NCBI GenBank assembly: GCA_049317265.1 | Contig: JBMOIP010000001.1 | Coordinates: 1 to 64,000 of the forward strand | DNA from: CAIVAT01 sp049317265 | GTDB taxonomy: Bacteria > Bacteroidota > Bacteroidia > Bacteroidales > FEN-979 | DNA: 64,000 nucleotides | Reading direction: 5' to 3' | In this document: piece after piece, positions 54,076 to 63,611 of the stretch | How the letters are laid out: each line of letters opens with the position of its first letter | Numbering within the stretch: the first letter of the stretch is position 1 | Position numbers and translations under genes: made by a program | The notes under the pieces: generated by a model | Database searches by the model: none | The model's input: the letters and a program-made list of their open reading frames with translations, nothing else | What the model was told of the DNA's origin: nothing

Positions 54076-55050
54076 ATGTTGTATCCGTTAAAGTTCAAAC
54101 CCGTTTTATTAGAAAAGATATGGGGTGGTCAAAAGATCAGAACCAACCTGGGGCTCGACTTTTCTCCGCTCCCGAATTGCGGAGAAGCCTGGGCTTTGTC
54201 GGGTGTTTCTGGCTGCCAGACCATCATCTCCAATGGATTCCTTGCAGGGAATGAACTCAACGAAATTCTTGAAATCTATATGGACGAACTGGTGGGAGAG
54301 AAGGTTTATTCACGCTTTCCCGGCGAGTTTCCGATCCTGGTGAAATTCATCGATGCCAACGATTGGCTCTCCATCCAGGTTCATCCCGACGATGCCCTGG
54401 CAGCACGCCGCAACATAGGGAGCGGTAAAACCGAAATGTGGTATGTCCTTGATGCCGAACCCGGTGCTGAACTGATCTCCGGTTTCAGCAGGAAGATGAA
54501 TTCAGCCAGCTACCTCGAATCCATGAAGGAAAACCGGCTGAAAGAGACCCTTAATTTCGAGAAAGTTCACAAAGGCGATGCCTTCTTCATCCCGGCTGGC
54601 AGGGTTCATGCCCTCGGTCCCGGCCTCCTCCTGGCTGAAATCCAGCAAACTTCCGATACCACCTACCGCATCTATGATTGGGACCGGGTTGACAGCGAAG
54701 GAAAACCCAGAGATCTGCACACCGATCTTGCCCTGGAGGCGATCGATTTCACCCCTGTCGATTCATACAAGACTGAGTATAAAGACCAAACTAATAAGCC
54801 ATCAACCCTGGTTGATTGTCCCTATTTCACCACCAACCTGCTTCACTTCAACCAGGAAACTACGAAGGATTATAGTTGGCTTGACTCTTTTGTCATCCAT
54901 GTTTGCGTCGAGGGAAGATCTGAAATTAAGGCAAATGACGACACGGTTTCCCTCTCGGCCGGAGAGGTGATCCTGTTGCCGGCCACCCTAACAGATGTGA
55001 TGATAACTCCCTCACCGGATGTTAAAATTCTGGAGGTCTATATCACATAA
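54076..55050 (+). CDS. manA: Mannose-6-phosphate isomerase, class I
   Basis: The 324-residue cupin-fold enzyme interconverts fructose-6-phosphate and mannose-6-phosphate. Marks are KIWGGQKI-like start (LEKIWGG), zinc ligands in SIQVHPDD (Gln and His) and the KTEMWYVLD glutamate, and RVHALGPG with the third His. Length (324) equals the short bacterial form. It supplies mannose for surface glycans and T9SS-linked lipopolysaccharide. Single gene, ahead of the TlpA gene by 36 bases. Confidence 0.93.
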   Translation: MLYPLKFKPVLLEKIWGGQKIRTNLGLDFSPLPNCGEAWALSGVSGCQTIISNGFLAGNELNEILEIYMDELVGEKVYSRFPGEFPILVKFIDANDWLSIQVHPDDALAARRNIGSGKTEMWYVLDAEPGAELISGFSRKMNSASYLESMKENRLKETLNFEKVHKGDAFFIPAGRVHALGPGLLLAEIQQTSDTTYRIYDWDRVDSEGKPRDLHTDLALEAIDFTPVDSYKTEYKDQTNKPSTLVDCPYFTTNLLHFNQETTKDYSWLDSFVIHVCVEGRSEIKANDDTVSLSAGEVILLPATLTDVMITPSPDVKILEVYIT

Positions 55051-55056
55051 TTTTCC

Positions 55057-55064
55057 TACTTTTG
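55057..55064 (+). promoter_or_regulatory. -7 box TACTTTTG for the TlpA-DUF6029-Omp28 run
   Basis: Exact TAnnTTTG match, 22 bases before the ATG at 55087. Confidence 0.6.
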
Positions 55065-55086
55065 TGAATCGAAAAACAGTCCAAAG

Positions 55087-55608
55087 ATGAAAAAACTCAC
55101 CATTCTTTTACTCCTCGTTTTGATCGCCTCCTGCACCTTTGCCCAGGAGAGTGTCTTCAACTACAAAAAACTTCCTTCTGTCAAACTCAAGACTGTCAAA
55201 GGGTTGCCTTTCACCTCCGACAGCATCGTCAACAACGGTAAGCCTGTCATCATCAGTTTCTGGGCCACCTGGTGTAAACCCTGCGTTCGTGAACTCACCA
55301 CCATTGCCGATGTATATGATGACTGGGTCAAGGAGACAGGTGTAAAACTTTATGCCATCTCCGTGGATGATTCGCGGTCGATGACACTGGTAGCGCCGAT
55401 GGTGAATGGCAAAGGCTGGGAATACACGGTTCTGCTCGACCCCAACAGCGATTTCAAACGTGCCATGAATGTCGGCCCGATCCCGCACACTTTCCTGCTC
55501 AACGGAAAAGGCCAGGTTGTATTTCAACATACCTCTTTTGCCGAAGGTGATGAGCTCAACCTTATTGATATGGTTCGCAAACTCAACCGGGGCGAAGAGA
55601 TTAAATAG
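55087..55608 (+). CDS. TlpA-family thiol-disulfide oxidoreductase, periplasmic
   Basis: The 173-residue protein has a signal peptide (FAQ at ~20; a Cys at 16 in IASC could instead be a lipobox) and a thioredoxin fold with the active site WATWCKPC (Cys63, Cys66). Beyond it the ISVDDSRS strand, cis-Pro in GPIPHTFL and the final KLNRGEE helix are typical of TlpA/ResA. It would reduce or isomerise disulfides in the periplasm. It is the first gene of a run with DUF6029 (29 bases) and Omp28 (44 bases), and the Omp28 protein also carries a CxxC. Confidence 0.92.
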   Translation: MKKLTILLLLVLIASCTFAQESVFNYKKLPSVKLKTVKGLPFTSDSIVNNGKPVIISFWATWCKPCVRELTTIADVYDDWVKETGVKLYAISVDDSRSMTLVAPMVNGKGWEYTVLLDPNSDFKRAMNVGPIPHTFLLNGKGQVVFQHTSFAEGDELNLIDMVRKLNRGEEIK

Positions 55609-55637
55609 GCATGAAATCAATGCGTTCACTTTAATAT

Positions 55638-57359
55638 TTGTATACCTTGAATAGACGAATCTGCTATTTTCTGGGAGCAATCAGTTTGTTCCTTGTCCCT
55701 GTGATGGTGAAATCGCAGGATGTGCTGAAAGGGAGTGAAGTCCACGGCAGCATGCAGGCCGATGCCTCCTATTATCTTACCGACACCAAAACAGGGATCA
55801 CCGACTCCACCCTTGCCGGTAAACTGATCAGGATGAATGCATTCACGGAGGTGAATTATTCCCTGGGAAATTTCACCGCCGGGATGCGTTTCGAAGCCTA
55901 CCTGCCGCCGCTTACAGGTTACGATGCCCAGTACAACGGGGTGGGTGTGCCCTATTGGTATGCCAACTATAAAAACGATTTCATCGATGTTACCGCGGGT
56001 AATTTCTATGAACAGTTTGGCTATGGAATGATGCTGAGAACTTACCAGGAGTGGACCCTCGGATTCGATAACTCCCTCCGTGGTCTCCGCGTGAAATTGA
56101 TGCCCGTCAAGGGAGTCACCCTGAAAGGGGTGTACGGTGTACAGCGCTATTATTGGGAGCCCTATAAAGACTACAACCGTGGCATTGTCAAGGGCTTCGA
56201 TGCAGATCTCTACCTGAACGATATCTTTTCAAGTCTCAATGATGCAAAGGTAAAACTGACCCTTGGAGGCTCGTTTGTAAGTGATTACCAGCAAGGAGCT
56301 ACCAAGGACATCCCCTCCGGCGGCTCGATCCTTGCGCTGAAACTGCCCGAAAATGTATCCAACTATGGTGGCCGCTTCAACCTTAACATCGGCGATTTCA
56401 ACTGGTTTACCGAATATGCCCACAAGATCAACGACCCCAACGCGCTCAATAACTATATCTACAAAAATGGCGATGGATTATTCACGAACCTCTCATTCTC
56501 CAAGCCGGGACTGGGTATCTCCGTGATGTCGAAATGGATCGATAACATGGCCTATAAATCTGACAGGTCAGTGACAAACAACATGGTCAGCATCAACTAT
56601 TTGCCAACAATCACAAAGGAACACACCTACGCACTTGCCAGCATGTATCCCTACTCAACCCAGCCAAACGGTGAAGTTGGAGTTTCAGGAACGGTGACAG
56701 TTCACTTTCCGAAAAATTCCGCACTTGGCGGAAAGACGGGTTTGTCCCTTGCCGGTAACTTTTCCCAGGTCAATGGACTGAAGAAGACAGAGGTCAATGA
56801 TACCACATTCATTGGCCAGATCGGAACACTTGGATACTCCTCCTCATTTTATGGGATCGGAAAAACCGTCTATTACCAGGATGCCAACATCGAGGTGACC
56901 AAGAAGTTCAATAAGAAATGGAAGGGGATCTTTACCTATCTCTACCAGACTTACAACAAGGATGTTGTTGAATCGCACGCCCCTGGCGACTACGGAACGA
57001 TCTATTCGCAGATCGGTATTGCCGACATCTCATGGAACATCACAAAAAAACACACCCTGCGATGGGAACTCCAGGGACTCTGGACCAAGCAGGACAAGGG
57101 TAGCTGGGCTGGTGCACTGGTTGAGTTTACCGTATCACCGGCATGGTTTATCTCCGTGATGGACCAGTACAACTACGGCAATACCGATGCGTCGATGCGC
57201 CTGAATTACTATACCCTCAGCGCAGGATATACCCACAATTCAACCCGGGTTGCTTTCTCCTATGGACGGCAGCGTGAAGGGATCATTTGTGTGGGCGGAG
57301 TTTGCAGGTATGTTCCTGCCACGAACGGTTTGACGCTGACCATTACAAGCAGCTTCTAA
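55638..57359 (+). CDS. DUF6029-type outer-membrane beta-barrel protein
   Basis: The 573-residue protein has a signal peptide (FLVPVMVKSQ, ~27) and then alternating beta-strand sequence throughout, ending in TLTITSSF with a terminal Phe like outer-membrane barrels. It matches the DUF6029 family that occurs next to TlpA and Omp28 genes in Bacteroidota. The start is non-ATG: TTG at 55638 (or TTG at 55647) since no ATG lies before the signal peptide. Function unknown; a porin- or channel-like role linked to the thiol proteins is possible. Confidence 0.82.
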   Translation: MYTLNRRICYFLGAISLFLVPVMVKSQDVLKGSEVHGSMQADASYYLTDTKTGITDSTLAGKLIRMNAFTEVNYSLGNFTAGMRFEAYLPPLTGYDAQYNGVGVPYWYANYKNDFIDVTAGNFYEQFGYGMMLRTYQEWTLGFDNSLRGLRVKLMPVKGVTLKGVYGVQRYYWEPYKDYNRGIVKGFDADLYLNDIFSSLNDAKVKLTLGGSFVSDYQQGATKDIPSGGSILALKLPENVSNYGGRFNLNIGDFNWFTEYAHKINDPNALNNYIYKNGDGLFTNLSFSKPGLGISVMSKWIDNMAYKSDRSVTNNMVSINYLPTITKEHTYALASMYPYSTQPNGEVGVSGTVTVHFPKNSALGGKTGLSLAGNFSQVNGLKKTEVNDTTFIGQIGTLGYSSSFYGIGKTVYYQDANIEVTKKFNKKWKGIFTYLYQTYNKDVVESHAPGDYGTIYSQIGIADISWNITKKHTLRWELQGLWTKQDKGSWAGALVEFTVSPAWFISVMDQYNYGNTDASMRLNYYTLSAGYTHNSTRVAFSYGRQREGIICVGGVCRYVPATNGLTLTITSSF

Positions 57360-57403
57360 AAGCGATATTGAGGAGCAGACTTAACAATTAATCAGAACAC
57401 CAT

Positions 57404-58264
57404 ATGAAATCAATTTTCCAGATATCCATTGCCTTACTTTTCGGAGCCTTTCTGCTGCAGTCATGCACGAAGATCAGTGATCCCTATTATACCGTCAAAT
57501 CAGTTACGGTTGACACCAACTACCGGTCGGTCCTGCTGGAGGACTATACCGGGCATCTCTGTGTCAACTGTGCCCCTGCGGCAACCATTGCAGCCACCAT
57601 CCAGGAGTTAGACAAAGGAGAGGTGTTTGTCATTGCGGTTCATGCCGGATCGTTTGCAAGGCCCAATCCTTCGAGCTATCCGCCGTATCTTATTGCCGAT
57701 TATCGTTGTACGGCTGGCAACGACTGGTATGGCTACAGCGGGTTTAACATCGACGGGAATCCAAAGGGAATGGTCAACAGGCGACCTTACTTTGAGAAGA
57801 TATCATTTGGCACCTCCGACTGGAACCAGGCCGTACAGGTAGCAGTAAAACTGCCCAAGATTGCCATAATGAAGGTTAACAATACCTTCAGTGAGGGAAC
57901 CGGTTCCTTAACCACAAAGGTTGATGTGAAATTCCTGGAAGACTACAGTGCTAAAATCAACCTTACGGTTTGTATCCTTGAAGACAGCATTTATGGAGGA
58001 CAGTTGAATATAATTCCTCCTGACTCAACACCCATCATCAAGAACTACAGGTTCATGCATTTGCTGAGGAGTTCCCTCACCGGAAGTTTCGGTGATGAGA
58101 TAGTGGTCAATCCTTCTGCCAGCCAGGTTATTTCCAAATCCTATACCTTTGATTTTACACCTACAGGATGGATTCCAAAGCACTGCAGCGTGATCGCCTT
58201 CATCACGGATGCTGATTCAAAAGAGGTGCTGCATGTGGCTAAATCAGAGGATATTACTCCCTGA
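57404..58264 (+). CDS. Omp28-related outer-membrane lipoprotein
   Basis: The 286-residue protein has a lipobox (FLLQSC, Cys21), a thioredoxin-like domain with a CVNC motif (Cys53, Cys56) in LLEDYTGHLCVNCAPA and ALHAGSF-like strand (VIAVHAGSFARPN), and a C-terminal beta-domain (~160-286). It belongs to the Omp28 family of immunodominant surface lipoproteins of Porphyromonas. The presence of CxxC supports a redox role with the TlpA protein two genes upstream. It converges with the C25 protease gene after 10 bases. Confidence 0.9.
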   Translation: MKSIFQISIALLFGAFLLQSCTKISDPYYTVKSVTVDTNYRSVLLEDYTGHLCVNCAPAATIAATIQELDKGEVFVIAVHAGSFARPNPSSYPPYLIADYRCTAGNDWYGYSGFNIDGNPKGMVNRRPYFEKISFGTSDWNQAVQVAVKLPKIAIMKVNNTFSEGTGSLTTKVDVKFLEDYSAKINLTVCILEDSIYGGQLNIIPPDSTPIIKNYRFMHLLRSSLTGSFGDEIVVNPSASQVISKSYTFDFTPTGWIPKHCSVIAFITDADSKEVLHVAKSEDITP

Positions 58265-58274
58265 TTATTGTTGG

Positions 58275-60818
58275 TTACCTTTTAATCACCAGCTTCCGGG
58301 TAATGGTACCCTCATTACCTGCGATTTTCATGAAGTAGATCCCTTCCGGTAAGGAGGTCAGGTTGACACCCTTGCTGAGTTGGCCGGTCACGGAAATTTT
58401 CTTATCAGAATATACGCTGCTTCCGATCATGTTATAAACGTTGATCTCCAGCATATCAGAACCTGAAGTTTTAATGTTCAGTGTAAAGTTTCCGTTTCCC
58501 GGGTTGGGGAGAACCGTGCAGGCAAACACATCGGCGTTGGTTCCGGTACCGGTTGGGAAATCTGATACGATATAGCTGGCGATTAAAATACTGTCGGTCG
58601 AAAAACCATTGCCCACCACCAGTTTTACATCATAGATTCCCACATTGTCGTAAGTGATTACCGGGTTCTTTTCCGTGGAAAAAGCAGGTGTCCCGCCCGG
58701 GAATTGCCAGTGCCATGTGGTGGTATTTCCGGTGGAGGTATCTGAAAAAGCGACGGAATGTCCCGGAATCACCCTTGTGGGTAAACCAGTGAAACCAGCC
58801 ATTACCGGACCTGGTATGGCCCGTATGATCATCTCATCACGGAAGGGAAGCATGTTGTAGGCGGTAACCACCAGGTGAATCGTGTCGAAGGGAATAGTCA
58901 GCGCCGGGAAGGTGAGCATCACGGAGTCGTTTGCCACAATGCCTGTTGCCAGGATGGTGTCGGCAACTGTTGCGGTAACCCTGGCCCCGTTCATGCTGCA
59001 ATAGACCGGTAAACTGGTTGCGTTAACATACATCATGGAGTCATACTGAACTGTCATGGGCTGCGGAGTGGCCGTACGAACCATGATGGTCGGATCGCCG
59101 AAAACCGTCCAGGTGTCGGCCATGTTGGCACCATCGGTGCCGTAAGCGTCGATCATCTTCATGCATCCGTTGATAGACAATCCGGCGAAGGTGCGCTTGA
59201 TGTTGTTGGTATCCGATTCGATAAGGATGTTGGTCATCGCGTCCTGACCTTCCATGGGTGAGTTCCAGCTCTGGTTGATGGTCGATCCGAGGAACGCAAT
59301 GGCTCCTGTAGGCTGACCACCCTGCGAGGCGCGCAGCCACGCTTCGGCAAAGCAGGTACCTGCCGTAAAGTTGCCGTTCACGCAGGCCACCGACCAGATA
59401 AAGGGCAGTTTGCCGACATTGGTAAGCTGGTTCACATTGTTGTTGCTGAAGTTTGACGTTCCCCAGGAGGTATTACTCCCGTGACCGGTATAAAGGAGCA
59501 GGCTGGCGCCGTTGTTCACCTCAGTGGCCACCATCGGCGGAGTGGGGTTACCGGGAGCGTCATTGCCTCCCTGCGATCCGTCGAAAAGTTCAGGATGCAT
59601 GGTGTAATTATATCCCAGGAGCAGTGTCTGCTGATTCCGGATGTGCTGATAATCCATTTCGTTGTCGTCGCCCGGTCCCTGGTCCGAACCAATGCCGATT
59701 ACCGTTGAATACCAGTCGTCGGTGAGGAACTGCGGATTCTGCTCATACTCGAGGGTGCGCTGCACCTGTGTCTGCACCTGTGCAACGGTTTCGGCTGAGA
59801 ACCTGCCGACAAACACTTCCGGATAATGGTCCATCCCGATGATGTAGCCATAGGCATTGTCGGAAGGGCCTCCAAGGCTGCCCCCTGTGTTGGTGGGAAC
59901 CTGGGTGCCATCGCCCACAAGAAGCACGTGGGTAAGACCCTTTGTGCTGTAATAGTTCACTATAAACGACTTGATTTGCGCTGCCGTTGTCCCTACTGAG
60001 TCTTTGCTGATCATCTCGGTCTGGTAGCCTTCTGCGCGCTTCCAGTTTACATAGGGCTGCATGGCACTCATGAAAGGTCCGTAACAGATCACCAGCAGGT
60101 TGCCATATTCAGCCAGTGGCGTATAGGTCATGGCGTCGAAATTCAGGAACTGATGTTGAATAACCGACTGGAAATCCTGTGGAATCCTTTTCGTGGCCTG
60201 TACGAATGGCATCGGGTTGATCCCGGTTTCAGAGGATTTGTAAAGTTCAATGGTTAAATGATAGTAAACACGAAGGACCTTCGTCACCGGGTTATACTGG
60301 AAAGGGCAGGCCAGGAGGGTTTGACCCCGCACATCGCGGATGATGTAAGGTTCGCGGGTTTCCGCCAGTGACCCGGGATAAAATGCATCCCTGGAATAGG
60401 CTGAACCGTAGGAAAATGGTACGGTTGAAGGATCCACATCACGCAGGATAACTCCTTTGGATGGAGCAATATTGATATTCGGGTAGTCCCGGTATTCAGA
60501 AGAAACAACCCTGAAACTCATGCCTGCCTGGTCAGGGATGACCAGGGAAACGGCGAATTTAGGCAGGTCTGGTGCCCCGGCCTCCAAAATAGGGGTTGAT
60601 TTCCCTACCTCGACGGTAAAAGCAGATCCTCGAGGAGTCTGCACTTCGCGCAGGTTGAAACCATCCAGAGTCAACTGAACAGTTGAATGGTCGATGGTGG
60701 AAGATACCAGCCTGATGCTGGCAGGAACAGGTTTTGAACTGTTGATATCAATCCAGTTCCCGGTAAAACCGGCGACAGTTAGGGCTAACAAGGCAAAAAC
60801 CAGTAGAGAATTGCGCAT
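58275..60818 (-). CDS. Gingipain-type C25 cysteine protease with PKD and T9SS domains
   Basis: The 847-residue secreted protease has a signal peptide (to TVAG, ~17), a propeptide-like region (~40-200), a C25 catalytic domain with the catalytic His in LLYTGHGSN (~445) and Cys in SVACVNGNF (~477), a PKD domain (~690-760, VAFSDTSTGNTTTWHWQFPGG) and a T9SS sorting domain (~770-847). Gingipains are Arg- or Lys-specific endopeptidases; specificity here is not readable without structure-based alignment. The start at 60818 gives the signal peptide; the frame itself is open to 60923. Promoter box at 60858. Confidence 0.92.
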   Translation of the reverse strand: MRNSLLVFALLALTVAGFTGNWIDINSSKPVPASIRLVSSTIDHSTVQLTLDGFNLREVQTPRGSAFTVEVGKSTPILEAGAPDLPKFAVSLVIPDQAGMSFRVVSSEYRDYPNINIAPSKGVILRDVDPSTVPFSYGSAYSRDAFYPGSLAETREPYIIRDVRGQTLLACPFQYNPVTKVLRVYYHLTIELYKSSETGINPMPFVQATKRIPQDFQSVIQHQFLNFDAMTYTPLAEYGNLLVICYGPFMSAMQPYVNWKRAEGYQTEMISKDSVGTTAAQIKSFIVNYYSTKGLTHVLLVGDGTQVPTNTGGSLGGPSDNAYGYIIGMDHYPEVFVGRFSAETVAQVQTQVQRTLEYEQNPQFLTDDWYSTVIGIGSDQGPGDDNEMDYQHIRNQQTLLLGYNYTMHPELFDGSQGGNDAPGNPTPPMVATEVNNGASLLLYTGHGSNTSWGTSNFSNNNVNQLTNVGKLPFIWSVACVNGNFTAGTCFAEAWLRASQGGQPTGAIAFLGSTINQSWNSPMEGQDAMTNILIESDTNNIKRTFAGLSINGCMKMIDAYGTDGANMADTWTVFGDPTIMVRTATPQPMTVQYDSMMYVNATSLPVYCSMNGARVTATVADTILATGIVANDSVMLTFPALTIPFDTIHLVVTAYNMLPFRDEMIIRAIPGPVMAGFTGLPTRVIPGHSVAFSDTSTGNTTTWHWQFPGGTPAFSTEKNPVITYDNVGIYDVKLVVGNGFSTDSILIASYIVSDFPTGTGTNADVFACTVLPNPGNGNFTLNIKTSGSDMLEINVYNMIGSSVYSDKKISVTGQLSKGVNLTSLPEGIYFMKIAGNEGTITRKLVIKR

Positions 60819-60857
60819 ATGGATCAGGGTTAATTTGTTATAAGTCAACGAACATAA

Positions 60858-60865
60858 CAAAGTTA
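60858..60865 (-). promoter_or_regulatory. -7 box TAACTTTG for the C25 protease gene
   Basis: Reads TAACTTTG on the minus strand, an exact TAnnTTTG match, 40 bases upstream of the ATG at 60818; this supports the shorter start. Confidence 0.55.
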
Positions 60866-61068
60866 CATTTTTATTTGCAAACATGATGGAGAATTTTTTC
60901 TTTAATTGATTATAACCATACAAGTGAAAAAGTTGATCTCTTTATCATTAGCCGTGGAACGGTTATATTTCGATTGTTTTTCAACATGAAAGCACAATTG
61001 TCCCAGTGTAATCAACAGTTGTGACGGAATGTTCCCAATAGTATAATTATCAACTATATCAATTGCCT

Positions 61069-61316
61069 CGGCCTTCAGGCCGGGATGGAGAAAATGTTGG
61101 TTGTAATGGGTTTTAGCCCAAAAAAAGAAGAGAAGGTTTCGGAAATTTATGTGTTTATTTCAGCTAAAGCCCATTAAAATATGTTCTGCGAAAACCGGTC
61201 CCGCAGGGACCAAATATGGGTAGGTAAAAGCATGGTGTGAAAAATTTCGTCCCGGATGGGACGAAATAGCCTAAAGCGAAATTAATTTTCTACCCACATG
61301 ATGTGCCTACGGCACA
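61069..61316. repeat. Cluster of REP-like palindromes in a 573-bp gene-free region
   Basis: No gene is seen at 60819-61391. The region holds five perfect or near-perfect small palindromes: CGGCCTTCAGGCCG (61069-61082), TGGGTTTTAGCCCA (61107-61120), GGTCCCGCAGGGACC (61197-61211), a 10-bp stem ATTTCGTCCC/GGGACGAAAT with GGAT loop (61244-61267) and TGTGCCTACGGCACA (61302-61316). Longer-range pairings also exist: 61105-61120 with 61160-61175, and ATGGGTAGGTAAAA (~61216) with TTTTCTACCCACAT (~61288). It may be a set of nested extragenic repeats or a structured RNA. Confidence 0.8.
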
Positions 61317-61391
61317 GAAAAGTCTGAGTGAACATTTCAACCAACTGGCATCCAGTTTAATATATGAAATAATAAATTCAAGGAATTGTCG

Positions 61392-62627
61392 CTAATCAAG
61401 TTTAATCTCGCCTACGTGCACCTTTTTGATGTTGTAAACGGGGTACCAGGCCGCAAGGAATCCGATGGTGAGTACCGTCAGGAAAACGACGATGAAATCG
61501 GTTACCTGCATGCTTACAGGGTAGGCGCTCACCACAAAGCTGCTGTCGGCTGATCCAAGGCGGACAAGCCCGAACCGGATCTGCACCCAGCAAACGATGG
61601 CGCCAAGGACGAGTCCCAGCACTGCGCCGATAAAGGAGATCAGTACCCCTTCGAGGAGGAAGATACGCCTCACCAGGCCCTGACTTGCCCCCATGCTTTG
61701 GAGCACGGCAATATCCTTTTTCTTGTCGAGAATCAGCATCGACAGGGTCCCGATCACATTAAAGGTGGCAATGATCAGGATCAGCGTGAGGATCATGAAG
61801 ATGTAGTTTTTCTCCGAAACCATGATCTTGAAGAGAATCTCCTGCTGCTGGTAACGGTTTTTAACAGTGTACCCGGAACCCGTTACCTGTTCAATCTTCT
61901 TCTGTACCACCTTCTGGTCGGCATCTTTTGCCAGGTCAATCTCCAGTGAAGTGCGTTCATCCCCGTAATCAAGCAACTTTTTAACAAACCGGAGCGGTAG
62001 AATGGTGTATTTAACATCATAATCCCACTGGATCTGGAAAAACCCGGAAGGGAAGATCACCTCCTGGCTGAAGGCATTTTCAAAACCACCGGCGAAGCTG
62101 GCATCCCGGCGGGGGGCAAAGACGGAAATCGGGTTGATGTAATCCTGGAAATTGGCATTCAGTGCACCGGCTACACCATAACCCAGCACGGCATAGTCCT
62201 TCTCCCCATCCTGGAGGATAAACCTCCCCTCGGCCATCATCGTGTCGAGTCCGCTCATTTCTGAAAATACCTCGCTTACTCCTTTGATGGTGACGATCGC
62301 CTGGTTGTCTTTGTATTTCATCAGGGCATCCTCTTCAATGACCTCTGTGATATGCAGCACCCCAGGTATTTTACGCACCCTTTCGAGGGGGAAATTTACC
62401 ATATTGAAGGTTTTTCCGTGACTTGGGATGATCTGGATGCTGGCATTGAAGGAGCTGAACAGGGAAACTACCAGCCGGTCGAACCCGTTAAATACTGACA
62501 GTACAATAACAAGCGCCATGGCGCCAATGGCCACACCAATAATCGAGATCCCGGAAATAATATTGATGATGTTATGAGATTTCCTTGAAACCAGGTACCG
62601 TCGGGCGATATAGAATGGGAAGTTCAA
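61392..62627 (-). CDS. LolC/LolE-type ABC transporter permease (FtsX-like)
   Basis: The 411-residue inner-membrane protein has an N-terminal membrane segment in the typical NIINIISGISIIGVAIGAMA context, a ~200-residue periplasmic MacB-like domain and three C-terminal membrane segments with FtsX features (LSMLILDKKKDIAVLQSMGAS, 277-297 region). It is the permease of a lipoprotein-releasing LolCDE-like system. Start codon is TTG (62625-62627), the only start giving the family N terminus MNFPFYIARRYL. It lies 66 bases downstream of the methyltransferase gene, across a CCTGTYAC repeat array. Confidence 0.9.
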   Translation of the reverse strand: MNFPFYIARRYLVSRKSHNIINIISGISIIGVAIGAMALVIVLSVFNGFDRLVVSLFSSFNASIQIIPSHGKTFNMVNFPLERVRKIPGVLHITEVIEEDALMKYKDNQAIVTIKGVSEVFSEMSGLDTMMAEGRFILQDGEKDYAVLGYGVAGALNANFQDYINPISVFAPRRDASFAGGFENAFSQEVIFPSGFFQIQWDYDVKYTILPLRFVKKLLDYGDERTSLEIDLAKDADQKVVQKKIEQVTGSGYTVKNRYQQQEILFKIMVSEKNYIFMILTLILIIATFNVIGTLSMLILDKKKDIAVLQSMGASQGLVRRIFLLEGVLISFIGAVLGLVLGAIVCWVQIRFGLVRLGSADSSFVVSAYPVSMQVTDFIVVFLTVLTIGFLAAWYPVYNIKKVHVGEIKLD

Positions 62628-62655
62628 AGAATATCCGATTTACGATTTTTAATTA

Positions 62656-62687
62656 CCTGTTACCCTGTCACCCTGTCACCCTGTTAC
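62656..62687 (-). repeat. CCTGTYAC octamer tandem repeat (4 units)
   Basis: Four 8-mers CCTGTTAC, CCTGTCAC, CCTGTCAC, CCTGTTAC, seven bases beyond the stop of the methyltransferase gene on the minus strand. Units differ by a single C/T transition. Confidence 0.88.
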
Positions 62688-62693
62688 CTAAAA

Positions 62694-63518
62694 TCACTTC
62701 CACGCCTTCACGATCAACCCCGTCCCGGTTTCATGCTTCATCGCAGTATCCAGCCAGTTGCAGAAAAATGCGATGGGGTAGGTAACCAGGTAGTAAAAGG
62801 GCAGGAGAATAAAAAACAGTTTGGTCGTGTTGAGCATCAGGATCGGGTATTTCATCGAGAGCCGCCAGGCGATCTTCCCCGGCGTTCCGTAAGTGAAGCG
62901 GGCTTCCGTTTTCGTGAATCCTGCGCGTTTTAGTTTCTCCCTGATATCTTGAATGTTATATCCGTCACGCACATGTTCGTCAATAAAAGATTCACCTTCC
63001 TCATGATCGTGCACATCTGAACCGCCCTGGTCGGATGGGGTCGAGATCAGCAACATCCCTTTCTGGGTCAGTGAATCGTAAAAATTGCGGAATACAGCTT
63101 CATCATCGCCGATGTGTTCCATCACGTCCACGGAGAGGATGAGATCAAACCTGTCGGGGTTCGAAAATTGGGTCAGATCAGCTTTTTCAAATAGAACATT
63201 TTTCCGGCCGATCCGTTCGAAGAAGGCATTGCAGTCAGCAATCTGTTCATCCTTCACATCCACCGCATCCACAAACCAGTTGGGGTGGAGCCCTGAAAGA
63301 AAATAGGAGTATTGCCCGAACCCGGAGCCCGCATCCAGGATGAACCGTTTTGATTTTTGATCGGAAGGCGACGACTGAGCCGCCCACTGCCTGATCTCCT
63401 TACGCACATGCCATGCACGCAACAGCAACAGGTCGAGTAGCTTATAGAATAATATTCTTAGAAAAGGAGTTTTGTTAAAAACCTTTCCCAGCGATTTTTT
63501 TATCGGATCGTACTGCAT
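62694..63518 (-). CDS. Class I SAM-dependent methyltransferase
   Basis: The 274-residue protein has the SAM-binding motif I LDAGSGFGQYSYFL (~62-75), motif post-I acidic VDAVDVKD and a LSVDVMEHIGDDEA segment, followed by KGMLLISTPS. A hydrophobic C-terminal stretch (FILLPFYYLVTYPIAFF) suggests membrane association, as in some ubiquinone/menaquinone or lipid methyltransferases; the substrate is unknown. It lies between rbfA and the LolC/E-type gene on the same strand. Confidence 0.88.
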   Translation of the reverse strand: MQYDPIKKSLGKVFNKTPFLRILFYKLLDLLLLRAWHVRKEIRQWAAQSSPSDQKSKRFILDAGSGFGQYSYFLSGLHPNWFVDAVDVKDEQIADCNAFFERIGRKNVLFEKADLTQFSNPDRFDLILSVDVMEHIGDDEAVFRNFYDSLTQKGMLLISTPSDQGGSDVHDHEEGESFIDEHVRDGYNIQDIREKLKRAGFTKTEARFTYGTPGKIAWRLSMKYPILMLNTTKLFFILLPFYYLVTYPIAFFCNWLDTAMKHETGTGLIVKAWK

Positions 63519-63547
63519 AAAAAAACATCAATTAATAACCAACTATA

Positions 63548-63611
63548 GTCCGCTTGTCCGCTCGTCCGCCCGTCCGCCCGTCCGCTTGTCCACCCGTCCG
63601 CCCGTTCACTT
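63548..63611 (-). repeat. GGACGGGC-type octamer repeat (8 units) at the rbfA stop
   Basis: Eight 8-mers read GTCCGCTT, GTCCGCTC, GTCCGCCC (twice), GTCCGCTT, GTCCACCC, GTCCGCCC, GTTCACTT on the plus strand. On the minus strand the array begins at the TGA of rbfA (AAGTGAACGGGCGGAC), as in the array after the TSUP gene. Confidence 0.92.
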
